From contig NC_056546.1 of assembly GCF_910596095.1 (NCBI RefSeq), positions 8,059,425 through 8,123,424 of the forward strand: a stretch of DNA of 64,000 nucleotides. Direction: 5' to 3'. This DNA is from Thunnus maccoyii. Its lineage: Eukaryota; Chordata; Actinopteri; Scombriformes; Scombridae. This document shows positions 27,873 through 39,026 of the stretch, in pieces (position 1 is the stretch's first letter; every line of letters begins with the position of its first letter). The notes beneath the pieces were generated by a model that was not told where the DNA came from, searched no databases, and worked only from the letters and a program-made list of their open reading frames with translations. Made by a program: the position numbers and the translations under genes.

Positions 27873-28028
27873 AGAGTGGCAGCGGGAGCATAGAAACAGT
27901 CATTTTTTTTGTGTTTACATTTTATGTATTTTGCTAACGCTTTTACCCAGAGCAGAATAGCACTGAGTGAAGCTTCAATTCCAGGATCAACATCATTATA
28001 ATCAACCGACAGTAAGGAGGTCCAGGGC

Positions 28029-28049
28029 GTGTGTGTGTGTGTGTGTGTG
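28029..28049. repeat. (GT)n microsatellite
   Basis: About ten GT units, just downstream of the similar tract at 27844-27872. Confidence 0.9.
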
Positions 28050-31000
28050 CAGGGTGTTTTCATAAAATACGTTATTATTACATACATGTATGCTGTGCAG
28101 ACAGACATAAACACAATTCACAGATGCACAAATGGGCTGTGTGAAAATATGGTTTCCTCTAGTTGTGTAATTTCTGGAATTTTGAGTGTGTTCCAGACAG
28201 GAAAATTCATGGAGACAGAAATTTAAAAAACAGGTCAGGAATACTGAAGAGAGTATTTAACAATTTGCTTCACACATTCACTACATTCGCTGGAGATTTA
28301 CAGACCAACTGGGGGCATTTCTTTAGAAAACCAAACAGCAAAATTCTTAATCAGGGACTTGCACTATGGAAAGTCATTGAAAAGTCCTTTAAATATGAGC
28401 CACAATGGGAATATTGATACAGTAATTCATACACATATACACAAAAACAGACACAACTGCACCCACATATGTACTTTGGTTGCAATTATGGCTGCAACTG
28501 GAAAGATTTCTCATATTAATCTTTATTTCAGTCTTGCAAGTGTTTTTGCAATATCACTTTGTCCATATGTCATTTCTGTGGTTTGATCTAATTTGTTCCT
28601 AATGTACACTTTTGCATGTATGCTTTCAAGCCACTCTTCTTTTTTTTTTCTCATTTTAGCTTTCCCTGTCTCAACTCATATTTCCAGCCCAGGATCACCC
28701 CTCCTCTTGCTTCCACTCTGTGTGCATCTGGCCGTGGGCTCGCTCTGGTCTGACTCTGGGCGAGGCAGGTCTGCCTGGGGCTCTTAAGAGAGGAAGCTTC
28801 TGCTCACCTGTTAGCGTCCTGGTAGGATGAGACAGAAAGAGAGCGGCGTGGCAGAGAAAAAGAGAGAGGAGGCGGCTTTAAAGATAGAATGAGCAACAAT
28901 TTAATTTTACATGATAACTAATCATCGTGTCAGTTTTGAGTCATTAGTATAATTCATGTTAACGAAAAAGGACAATGGGGAGATGATTAGCATGCACAGG
29001 TCTTTAAATACACACATCATCAGACACATGATCAGATTGTCTTGGCTGTCAGATTGTCTGTGCTGTTTCACTACACAAAGGAATATAAGATTTACAGAAC
29101 AAAGCAGGAACAGATTACAATTCCAATTAATACTAAAATTAGTATAACCGTCTTTGCCGCCAATGGTTTCACTTAATTAAAGAAGTTATATCAAGGTATC
29201 CTAATTCATTTTACAGTGATACAGTAGATGCTTTAAACTGCCTCCATCAACTCTTGGCTGCTACATCCTCAACCATGTTTACCACTTGTTAGCTTTGTTC
29301 ATCTTTCATTTGTTGGTGAGCAGGAAGTGTACAATGAGTTTATCTGAGCTTTTTTTTTTGCTATAGTGCAGTTTCTGGCACAACTTCACCCACTCCCAAG
29401 GTGCACAGAGAAGGGACAAAAGTCTAAAGAGGTCAAATCTCCGGCAGCACTTGTAGTATATAGAACAACTTTATTATTAGACCAACGCATTTTAGCTTGT
29501 GGCCTTCATCAAGATCATCATAAAACACATTACAAACAACATTTAAACAGAGTAGGTTAGGTGTGAAGCAGAAAAAAAATTCAAAAAGGTAAAAAAAAAA
29601 TATAGAAGACAGCCAGTTGTGTACATCCAGACACATATCAGCCATCTACAAAGATGGGTTGGATATATGGTCATGTGGCTTCAGGCCGATCAGGCCAGTC
29701 CCAGACTGGCAGAGAGGTAATGGGAGTGTCCAATAAGAGACATGGGTGACACCATATTTGGTCCATTAACTGGAGAAGTGCAGGTTTAAACATGTCAGGT
29801 CATGACTGCATCAGTGAAATGTCATACGTGCAGTATGACACATCTGAGTTCTGAATGATAAGTTTACTTGTAATTATGACTGAAAATCTTTGAGTTGTAT
29901 TCACATATTTAATTTCTTTTCATTTCAATACTTAAAATGACTTAACAGATGTGAAATGATGTTACAGCTCCAAGTTTGGGGCTACATAATTAAATCAAAA
30001 TGGCTGTATTCATTTTTGTCGATTGCGGTTTTAAATAATTAGAAAGTCAGAAGGACAAAACGAGAATGATGTGGAAGTGTAGACTGGGCAGTAAATGAAA
30101 TAATGGAGAGAGCATAAAGCGGAAGAGTGTGAAAGAGCTAAGATAGAAAATGCCACAACATAATAAAATAGATGAACTGCATGTATTCACCCCAAGACCC
30201 TGTCGACTTTTATGACAAAATGAAAACTCCACTTTTGCTTTGATTTACTGTCTGAACTACATCATCGCCCCTCCCCTCCTCTCTCTCTCTCTCTCTCTCT
30301 CTTTCACTCACTTCCCCAGTTTTAATCAAATTTGTAGTGGTCAAGTTGCCACCAATAAACAAAGCATACATAAAAGATTAATGATGCAAAGACACACCCT
30401 CTCTGCCTATTGTGTAAACACTTTTGCAAAGCCATGAAATGTCAACGATGATGCTGCTGTGGTAAGATTTTCCCAAGCTGAGAATGGTAGTTTTGTACTT
30501 TGTTTCATGGAGGGCAGTGGGAACTGATGAAAAAGGCCTTGGGAGGTGTTTGTGGATGTGATGGCAAAGGTAAATGTCAATGCATTCATAGGACACACAC
30601 ACACACACACACACACATGCTCTCACACACAACATACTACAACCAGTGCACAACTACTGCACATTCCCAAATCCTAAAAATTTGCATTAAAAAAAAAAAA
30701 TCATTTGCATAAAGCAAACCAGCAGACATTTGAATTCAATGTGGTAAAAAACAGGTTTGCAGACAAAAAGCACACAACACACAAACTCTCATAAACATAG
30801 TACATTCACAAAAAAATGCAAATATAACCACAAGTGTACGCACATGCACATAAATAATCATATCCATGTCTGCCAAAGAAGTCACTCACACAGCACACAT
30901 AGCTCTCAGCCACTCTTCTGGCCCTGAAATACCAAATTCTGTGGTAGACCAACTGAATGACAACACACACAAGCGAGAGCTGACCTTCACCACCACAGAC

Positions 31001-31283
31001 ACAAACATCACTTCATCAGCCACCTCAACACCACCGCAGGCCGGGCAGAGGGCAGAGGGGGCTGCGGACGTAGGCTAGCTATCACAGTGATACTGCTAAT
31101 CATAACCTGAGAGACAAGTGAAATTTGGTGGAAAATAACTAAAACAGTAAAAACATCAATATGGGCAATGCAGCTTGTGGTTCTGGGTTTGTTTTTTTGT
31201 TATTTAACTCATTACCATGGATAACTAGCCAATAGGAGATGACATGACATTCACCTGAGGTATGAAGGAGTATGATCTGAGAA
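28050..31283. other. Intergenic with short repeats
   Basis: No gene seen. A possible repeat fragment at 29455-29530 (module AACAACTTTATTATTAGACC then CATTTTAGCTTGTGGCCTTC) resembles a dispersed fish sequence. Simple repeats: (CT)n at 30280-30302 and (CA)n at 30593-30617. Confidence 0.55.
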
Positions 31284-31284
31284 T

Positions 31285-31944
31285 AAACAATTCTCAACCT
31301 ATGACATAAAAGTACCCATCAGGTGTTGGTTTCTACCACTCAGGATCAAAGACAAATGTCCTCCTGAACACACTCTCCCAAAAGAATGATTGACTAACTC
31401 CTTAAGGGTGATATTGCCAAACCACAGGCTACAGTCAATGACCACATTACTAAAAATTTAACATCAATGTCAAATTGATTGATGATCTAATACACATTAA
31501 CAGCATTGCCAGAATGAATAAAACACAAACACAAGTATTTGAATGTGCAATCGCCAATAAAAAAAACAAAACAAATAAATATATTTTCATTATCAATGTG
31601 ATTTTGTGACATGTTTTGGGACCTACATGACACACCCACTTTACTACATGACACACCCACTTTACTACATGACACACACCCCAATGTTGTGACCGTTACT
31701 GTTATGGTGGCTTTATTGCTCCCTGGGAAACTAATGATTAAATATTCCAACTGTCCAGTTAACTAATCTGTTATCTGGCATCCAATGACATGCTTTTTTA
31801 ATGATATAATACAGTATAATAATCTTTAATAATCATTAATATTGAGGGAAGACAATTAACCTACATTTTAATTGATGGAGGTTGGTATGGAACCTGGATA
31901 ATGGAAAGGGGGGGCACTGATTCAAAAAAGGTTGAGAACCACTG
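31285..31944. mobile_element. Possible hAT-type non-autonomous element
   Basis: The right end, read on the minus strand, is CAGTGGTTCTCAACC, a terminal sequence typical of some hAT elements. The left side has TTCTCAACCT at 31291-31300, matching only the inner part of that terminus. Flanking 8-mers agree at about 4 of 8 positions, so the left boundary is uncertain. It encloses a 21-bp tandem repeat. Confidence 0.45.
31623..31680. repeat. 21-bp tandem repeat, about 2.7 copies
   Basis: The unit CTACATGACACACCCACTTTA is repeated twice in full at 31623-31664, then partly. (The unit is 21 bases; its core is ACATGACACACCCACTTTA.) Translation of it gives the CHVVKWV peptide repeat seen in the minus frames, which is not a protein. 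Confidence 0.9.
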
Positions 31945-32354
31945 CTGTAATGTTACATGTTACACGGCACACACCCCTGACCCCTAACCCTACACACATT
32001 TCTCCCTTCTGTATTTCTCTGTTTAGCATCATCAGGTTAGGCTTACCCATTGTTGCTAACTTTGGAGCTAACCCCCTTCACTTTTCCAGCAGTTGGGGAA
32101 ACAACAGATGAGACTTTTCTTGGTCTTGACACACTGTAGCCTGTACTGTACATTTACTGCCAGATTGGTAACTTACTACTGACCTTTTCCTCTGCTCCGC
32201 TCGCATCCACCATCACTTTTCCACCACTCACTCTCTTACTTAACCACTCATTCGCTACGCACACATTACGCTGTTCCTTAAAAGGAGCTACACTACCAGG
32301 AGTTTCCCAGGCAACAACACAGATGTTGACTCACATTTTGGAACAGCTCTGCAC

Positions 32355-32511
32355 AGAGGCTTTCAGTGTTTTACAGAGTAAATGGAAAGCAAAGTTATAT
32401 TTGTCTCCCTTTTTTTTTTCTTTTTTTTTTGCTGATCCGAAAAATGATCCGAGCCGTGACTCATAACTGTGATAAGATCCAAACCGTGAATTTTGTGATC
32501 TGTTGTACTCA
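32355..32511. mobile_element. Truncated inverted copy of the 38330-39018 hAT-type element
   Basis: The reverse complement matches the first ~170 bp of that element block by block: GGGAGACAAATATAACTTTG, GATCCGAAAAATGATC and TTGTGATCTGTTG with few differences, plus an A/T-rich run in the same place. The rest of the element is missing. Confidence 0.8.
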
Positions 32512-32749
32512 TACCTCTTTCTAGAGGCGCCATTTTGCATCAACATTCAACAATCTTAATGTAAGATTATTAATGTAGGATGACTGAAGTTTTAATTGGA
32601 TGCTATTATGCTGATAACTTCCTGACCATCAGAGGGAACCCCAATTGTTCTGTGTGTTCTTCAGTGTTAAGAATCCAACCGGTATCAATAATGTACCACC
32701 TGACCTTTCATATCGCCTGCAGCTGCATACAGTACACATACACACACTC

Positions 32750-33150
32750 ACACACTCACACACAATAACCAGTGGCTGGGGGTGGATTCTCGTGCTCTTC
32801 AGGGGGCAGTTTAGATGGTCACGCCTTTCCCTTTGTGCCATTGAGGCATTGCCACTGTCTGTTTCACATTTTACATGCCCCCCCACCCACCCACCCACCC
32901 GACACACACACACACACACACACTCACACAAACGCACACACATACATACACACATATATGGAAAAACACATATACACACTGACATAAATAACATAAATGC
33001 TTACACTGACATTGCCTGTTTCACATTACAAACACACGCATGTGCATGCATGCATTCATACAACTCATACATTCATCCACCACTAACTGACAAACATGCA
33101 GAAAGACACAAGCGTGCAGACACACACACACACACAAACACACAAACACA
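32750..33150. repeat. Compound (CA)n / (CCCA)n low-complexity region
   Basis: CA tracts at 32740-32763, (CCCA)n at 32880-32900, (CA)n at 32902-32922 and CA-rich runs to about 33150. The 177-codon plus-strand frame here is a His/Thr-rich translation of this repeat. Confidence 0.9.
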
Positions 33151-33775
33151 CAGAATGCTTCTGTCCCAGTCTGTTTGACATTAAAGCTCAGTCCCTCTGC
33201 ACCAGAAGGCAGTTGTTTATGTAGATATAAACTATTGTTCTAATTACCCCATATGTAGTCCTCCAAAAACAATGACGCTCTCTGATGAATATTTAACGAC
33301 TGAATTCAGACACACATACACACACACACAATAATGATATGTATGCACACCATCAAACACTGCCTGATTAGAATTTATCACAGACAAACATGAAAATGGC
33401 TAGCCTGTTTTCTCCTCCAGAGATTATGGATATTTCAAAACATATATTTTCTCTCTCTCTCTTCCAACCCAGGTATTTTAATGGTCAACCTGTAAAGTAA
33501 TATCTAGTAACATCTAGTCCTTAGAATTGGAGAAAATGATATTGTGACATGGCTTGATTCAGTATTTGACCCATATCTATCAAGAATCTCAGAGTAGAAA
33601 TAACCCGACTTGATACATATTTGGTCTTACTTTTAGGCGAAGGTGTGAAAGGATTTGATCAGGTTTCTTAGAGGAGCTGCAGAGGCGTTATAGCAAATTA
33701 TGAATCCCTGGTACGTGGCTGATGATAGGACATGCATGCAAATTCTGGTAGGTGTGGAAATACAGAATTCTTGAT
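33151..33775. other. Intergenic; no gene seen
   Basis: AT-rich, with a short CA tract near 33310-33330 and a CT run near 33450-33461. Confidence 0.65.
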
Positions 33776-34136
33776 TAGAGCTGCAACAATGAGTCGATTA
33801 GTCGATCGACATAAAATTAATCGCAAACAATTTTCAGAATCGACTAATCGTTTTGAGTCATTTTTTAAGAAAAAATGTCTACATTTTCTGATTCCAGCTT
33901 CCCAAATGTGAATATTTTCTGGTTTATTTTGTCTTCTATGACAGTAAACTGAATATCTTTGGGACGTGGACTGTTGGTCAGGATAAAACAAGACATTTAG
34001 TACCTTTTAGTGACTTGGGCTTTAGAACATTTTTCAGCATTTTATGGCATTCTGTAGACCAAACGGCTAATTGATTAATCAAGATTATAATTCACAGATT
34101 AATCTATAATGAAAATGATAATTAGTTGCAGCACTA
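33776..34136. mobile_element. GCTGCAA-ended MITE, copy 2 (hAT-like)
   Basis: Inverted ends TAGAGCTGCAAC and GTTGCAGCACTA (11 of 12) bound a 361-bp non-coding element. The flanking 8-mers TTCTTGAT and ATCCTGAT agree at 6 of 8, consistent with a decayed 8-bp hAT duplication. Near the left end AGTCGATTAGTCGATCGAC forms its own small palindromic cluster. Confidence 0.82.
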
Positions 34137-35002
34137 ATCCTGATATAAAATAACTGTGAACATCAAAAAATACTCTATTAAAACTTCTTAATGCTGTTAA
34201 CAAACAGCTATAACTGCAGTTATATATGATGTAACAACTGCAATTGTATTAATAGCACTTCAAAACTCCAATATCATTTTTATTCAATCATTTTCCTGCC
34301 CTAAACCCAAAAGAAAGAAGTCATATTTTACACAAATTCATGGCTTAGCTAGCTCTTAAAATCTATGGTCAAATCATAGATAATGAAACTTCTGAAGAAC
34401 AATGTTTTACAGGCCATGAGAGTGGACAAACAGCAGTGTCACAGCAAACCAAAATATATTTATATTTAATCTACAAGCCTGTAGATATCTCCTAAACTTA
34501 AAAGTAGGCGGCTGAAAAGTGCTGAATCGAACTCACGTACCCTGAGGTGCAAGTATTTTAAGTCCTGGCTAAACTTTCAGAGTAATTCCTAGGAGGGATT
34601 TTGAGATGTCGTAAATACTGGCCCTGTAAAAGACTGATTGACTTGATAATGTGTTCATGCATTTTTAAGAATGCATGTGTGCGCTTATGTTTGTAATATA
34701 TAACCCTCAACATTCATGTGACCATCTAAATGATACACGAGGAGTGGCAGTATTTTATGTTTGCTTACCCAGCAGAAATGAATGTGACACAGTGAATGAG
34801 GAGACCATACGGGGGTGAAACCCAAAGCTTGGGGACTGACATTTGGGAGGGTTATGGCAAGTTGCTCGGCCCATCATTAGTTAGCATCAAAGAGGCAGAT
34901 GACAGCTTCCTGTAAAGGGACAGTACAGGGGAAGTAGATGGATTTCAGTCGGACGTGGTTTGTATGGGTACAGACTTCCAATATTTACTCCTGTGCGTGG
35001 AA
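34137..35002. other. Intergenic; no gene seen
   Basis: A B-box-like GAGTTCGATTC on the minus strand near 34523-34533 lacks a matching A box and tRNA fold, so I do not call a tRNA. Confidence 0.6.
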
Positions 35003-35027
35003 ACACACACACACACACACACACACA
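35003..35027. repeat. (CA)n microsatellite
   Basis: About twelve CA units just left of the composite repeat. Confidence 0.92.
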
Positions 35028-35094
35028 TAAAAGCACACATACTCAGAAACTTTCTTGCATAAATGCAAGCAACAAGTTGCATTTGGTCTGAAAA

Positions 35095-35824
35095 GTGAAG
35101 CCAACGCAGAAGTGCCCTAAACTTGCATTCTTTCTAATGGCCAGTAGGAGGCGACTCCACTGGTTGCAAAAAGATGTCCAATTGTATAGAAGTGTGTGAG
35201 AAAATGGCCCTACTTCTCACTTGTTTTACTACCTCAGTAAACATTTTCCCAATGAGTTTATGATCTCAATCGCTAGTTTCAAGTCTTCTTCAATACAGCA
35301 TGATGTTCCTTTTGTAAATTATGATCCCATTTAGAGTAAAATAGACGATAAAGCAGGGTATGCTTTAGGGTGGCTACCACTGCAACAACGTTGGTTACAT
35401 ACGTTACATATCGTAACCCCAGATTATAAAAGGAATATAGGCATAGCTGTCGCTATTAGTGTGTTTTCAGTTCTTGTTTTCAGTTCTTGTTAAGCATTTG
35501 GTTGTACAAAAGGACCCTCTAAGGAGTCAGCTGTACAATTTTTCTGTTAAGTGCATTTTGTTTGAAGCCTGTTTTTCGCTAGCCAAAATTAGCATTAGCA
35601 TTATCACAGTTAACCATAGACTGTAAATGCACCATGCTAACCAAGCTAGCAGCTAGCAGCTAGTGTTGGGGTAAGCTCCACCCTCTCTCTTACGGTCACT
35701 TCTGGCTCAAAAAATCCAACATGGTGACAGTCAAAATGCCAACCTCAAGGCTTCAAAACATGAGTCCACAAACCAATGGGTGATGTCACGGTGGCAACGA
35801 CCATTATTTTTTTACTGTCTATAC
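35095..35824. repeat. Composite high-copy teleost repeat (~730 bp)
   Basis: The left part (AAGTGCCCTAAACTTGCATT, then GGCCAGTAGGAGGCGACTCC, TTCAATACAGCATGATGTTC) and the right part (CACAAACCAATGGGTGATGT, ending TTTACTGTCTATAC) both match modules I recall from percomorph genomes. Within it ATAGACTGTAAA at about 35616 and TTTACTGTCTAT at 35810-35822 form near-perfect inverted ends, so the right ~210 bp may be a nested MITE. The right module is shared with 1-482. Confidence 0.75.
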
Positions 35825-37338
35825 ATAAACGTCACATGTATAATTGAGCTAATAATGTATACATTGTGAATAAGAGAGACTATTGTGGATAAGATATCTC
35901 ATGGATTATAAAACAGATAGATGTTTTGTGACAGAAAACAGACATAAACTGTTCCAATATATTGAATAACACAACTTTGATTTAGTTTCACTCCACACAA
36001 AATAATTTAGTTTACCACCCAATATGTCAATATATTATTGGCTTTATTGGAAGCCATCATCAACCCTTATTCCTCCTCTTCTTTATGCTCCCCAAAACGC
36101 AAGAGGCTGTAGCAAGTAGTATTACGCTCACTTTGACAAGAGGCAATTAGGTTAATGGAAAAATTCATCAATTTGTGTACCATTAATATCCCAATTATGG
36201 TAATCTGTTGATGATGTAAGCCACTGATGTTCAAAATGCAAAAATAGTAACTATTACATAAGTATAACCAATATGGGAAGGTATCAGTGAACCCTTGCAT
36301 TCATTTTTAAAAACACAAAAGTCAACAACGCTTTAACTCCATCTCTCTCTTTTATGTTGTAACTCTTTTATGTTGCTATATGCAGGTAAAGGTTCAGAAA
36401 CCTGAGGCAGAAGCAAATCAAAGCATTGAAAACAAATTGTAAAATCTAAAACACATTGTGAGCTTCAATGAGAAAAATATGCCAGCGTAGCTCTGGAAAG
36501 TTGTGACAGGACACTCATAATGTGCCAACCCAAAAACCCATGCATAGACTGCAGACACAAATACTGCATGTATCCACATACTCTAGTACAAACACTCATA
36601 TTCCAAGGCATGCCTACAAACCCATATCCATAAACAAGCACATGGTGTTGGTCAACCATGTTTTCATGTTAGTAACATGCACTTTTTGTCCGCCATTTGA
36701 CCACCGGGACACATGATCCACCACTGTTTGCTTGAATCAGTCAGAGGTCAAAGAGGCTGAAATATTACACTCCTCAACGCAGGCACAATCTCTCTTCAAC
36801 TTGGATAAATTACCGCTAATCGGAGCACAGAAAAGGGAAAATAAACTCCCTCCTACACATGATGAGTGAAAGAGAAGGGTCAAGATAAGTTATGCTTTAA
36901 ACTTTGGAACAGTATTGAGATTAATCACTTTTAGTATGTGGGAAAATACACTCACACGTGTGTTCACAGCCCATCCACACAGCTGTTATCACATACAGAC
37001 AACCGAATACGCCACATATTCTCACACACAACTGGCCACATTTTTGCAAAAATAAACACATGTCCAAACATAATATTATTGACCACTAATCTTAAAGCAT
37101 CATTGAACATGAAAACGCATTTGATTAAACCAGGATAAATAAAATTTCTTAAACCAAAGTGAAACTGGAAATTCTGCAGAAAATATGTTTGCCGTTTGCT
37201 TTTGGCAAAGAAAGAATCTGGTAGTTAAGTATGGACCCTGATCGAATATCAATAAAATGAATGTATGCAAAACAGCAGCTACTAACACTCCATATTTAAT
37301 TAATATGTCAAACATAAGCTCCTGCACTCTGTGAATAC
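35825..37338. other. Intergenic; no gene seen
   Basis: AT-rich, with a local CTCTTTTATGTTG duplication near 36345-36376. No coding or RNA features recognised. Confidence 0.65.
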
Positions 37339-37651
37339 TTAAAGGACCAGTGTGCAGAATTTAGTGGCATCTAGCTAAACAGACTTGGCAGAAATGGAAT
37401 ATAATATTCATGAGTATGTTTTATTTATGAAACTAAGAATCGTTGTGTTTTCGTTACCTTAGAATTGGCCCTTTATATCTACATAGGGAGTAGATCCCCT
37501 TCCACGGAGGCCACCATGTTGCACTGCCATATTTCTACAGTAGCCCAGAATGGACAAACCAAACTCTGGTGTGAGGGGAGATGTATTAATTTAGTTGCAA
37601 TCTGCAACCTCACCACTAGATGCCACTGAATCCTACAAACGGGGCCTTTAA
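37339..37651. mobile_element. piggyBac-type MITE flanked by TTAA
   Basis: TTAA at 37339-37342 and 37648-37651 flank a 305-bp element. Its 32-bp terminal inverted repeats match at 26 of 32 positions: the left starts AGGACCAGTGTG and ends TTTAGTGGCATCTAG, and the right arm mirrors it as CTAGATGCCACTGAATCC. TTAA duplication is the signature of piggyBac transposition. It has no coding capacity and matches a common fish family from memory. Confidence 0.85.
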
Positions 37652-38329
37652 GGTCAATTTATAGCTAGTTCCCTAACATTTGTGAGGCATTTTGATATTT
37701 TTACTTATCGCTTAGTCTACTATGTATAGAAGTATGCAAAGATTAGTTTTCTTCAGTTTCTATGAAATGCAAATAAAAAATGAAACATTTACTGATATAA
37801 AAACTAAACTAAAAGTAGGAACAAGCAGCTTTGAAAATGAAATGCAGCTTATCTTCTTTCTGAATAGGATGCCTGGACAGGCCTTCAGGAAGGCAGCAAA
37901 GAGGGGGCTGTAATCCAGAGAAAGGCAGCCATAAAGGAAGGCGGGAAGAGAGAGAAGAAGTCAAAGTGAGACTCAGAGGGGGAAATGTGTGAGTCATTGA
38001 ATCACAGCTGAACGAGTTCATCTGAGCCCTCTAGGTAGCAGTCGGTCTTTTGTGATTATGATATCGCTTCTGGATGAAATTCAATAAGAGGAATGACCCT
38101 GAATTGGTTTGCTGGAGCTCAGCCAGTCCTCCACTAAAACAACACAGGAGGAGAGCCAGTGAGGATTAAGCTGAAGGTAATAGGGATTTCAAATTGTATT
38201 TATCAGTGTTATCACCATTGAGATGAACTACATTCTTCATACAATAGATGGAATAAAGGGAATAAGCTCCCTTTTTTTTCATTCAGACTATCTGGCAATC
38301 AGAAAATCCATTGGCATGAGTTTCAGTGA

Positions 38330-39018
38330 TAGGGGTGCAACGGATCACAAAACTCATAGTTTGGATCATATCATGGTTTTGAGTAATGGATTGGATCGTT
38401 TTTCAGATCAGCAAAAAAAAGAAAAAAAAGAAAATGGGGAGACAAATATAACTTTGCTTTCCATTTATTCTGCAAAACACTTAAAGCAAGGAACTTTTAC
38501 CCATGGTCTTAAATGAAAACAACATTCAAGATGTCTAGTGTTTAAATAAATCTTAAAATATATAAAATAAGCAATTCTTTCTTCCTTTAACCATGGTAGT
38601 GAATGAAACAATAGCCTGTGTCCACATCATCAAACCTTGATGATAACTACAAACATGAACACACGTCTTGTCCTGCAGCTTGTTGAACGAGCCACCAAAT
38701 GAAATTTAACTGGGGAAAAGTGCTGCTAACCTCAGTTAGCAGCTACTTAGCTAATTAGCTGCTCAGCTGCAGCATATTAAACAGTGTAAACTCTATGCAA
38801 ATGTCACTTTGGACCGTTAGATGATAGTTTGGTTGTTGCTCTTCAAAATTCCTGTTAGCGACACGCTGTCTGACCTTGACTTGTAGCTACAGCAGTTTGT
38901 TTACTTTGTCTCCGATGAGACATTAAATTTTGCAATTAATTCACGGCTCAGATGCATGCCGAACAGTGGGGGGTGATCCGTACGGATCACAGATCAACTA
39001 CGTTCCGTTACACCACTA
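38330..39018. mobile_element. hAT-type non-autonomous element with 8-bp target duplication
   Basis: Ends TAGGGGTGCAACGG and, inverted, TAGTGGTGTAACGG match at 13 of the first 15 bases. Immediately outside are TTCAGTGA (38322-38329) and TTCAGCGA (39019-39026), an 8-bp duplication with one mismatch, as expected for hAT elements. The 689-bp body includes an A-rich run, several GGATC/GATCC motifs near both ends and no transposase frame. Confidence 0.88.
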
Positions 39019-39026
39019 TTCAGCGA

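Noticed and set aside
27674-28114. 146-codon minus-strand frame
   Set aside because: Two His-Thr runs come from flanking CA/GT microsatellites; the remainder has no family motif.
32645-33178. Longest open frame in the window (177 codons, plus strand)
   Set aside because: It is His/Thr-rich because it translates CA repeats; no domain, start context or splice support.
34505-34560. tRNA-like B box (GAGTTCGATTC, minus strand)
   Set aside because: No matching A box at proper spacing and no cloverleaf; at most a decayed SINE fragment.
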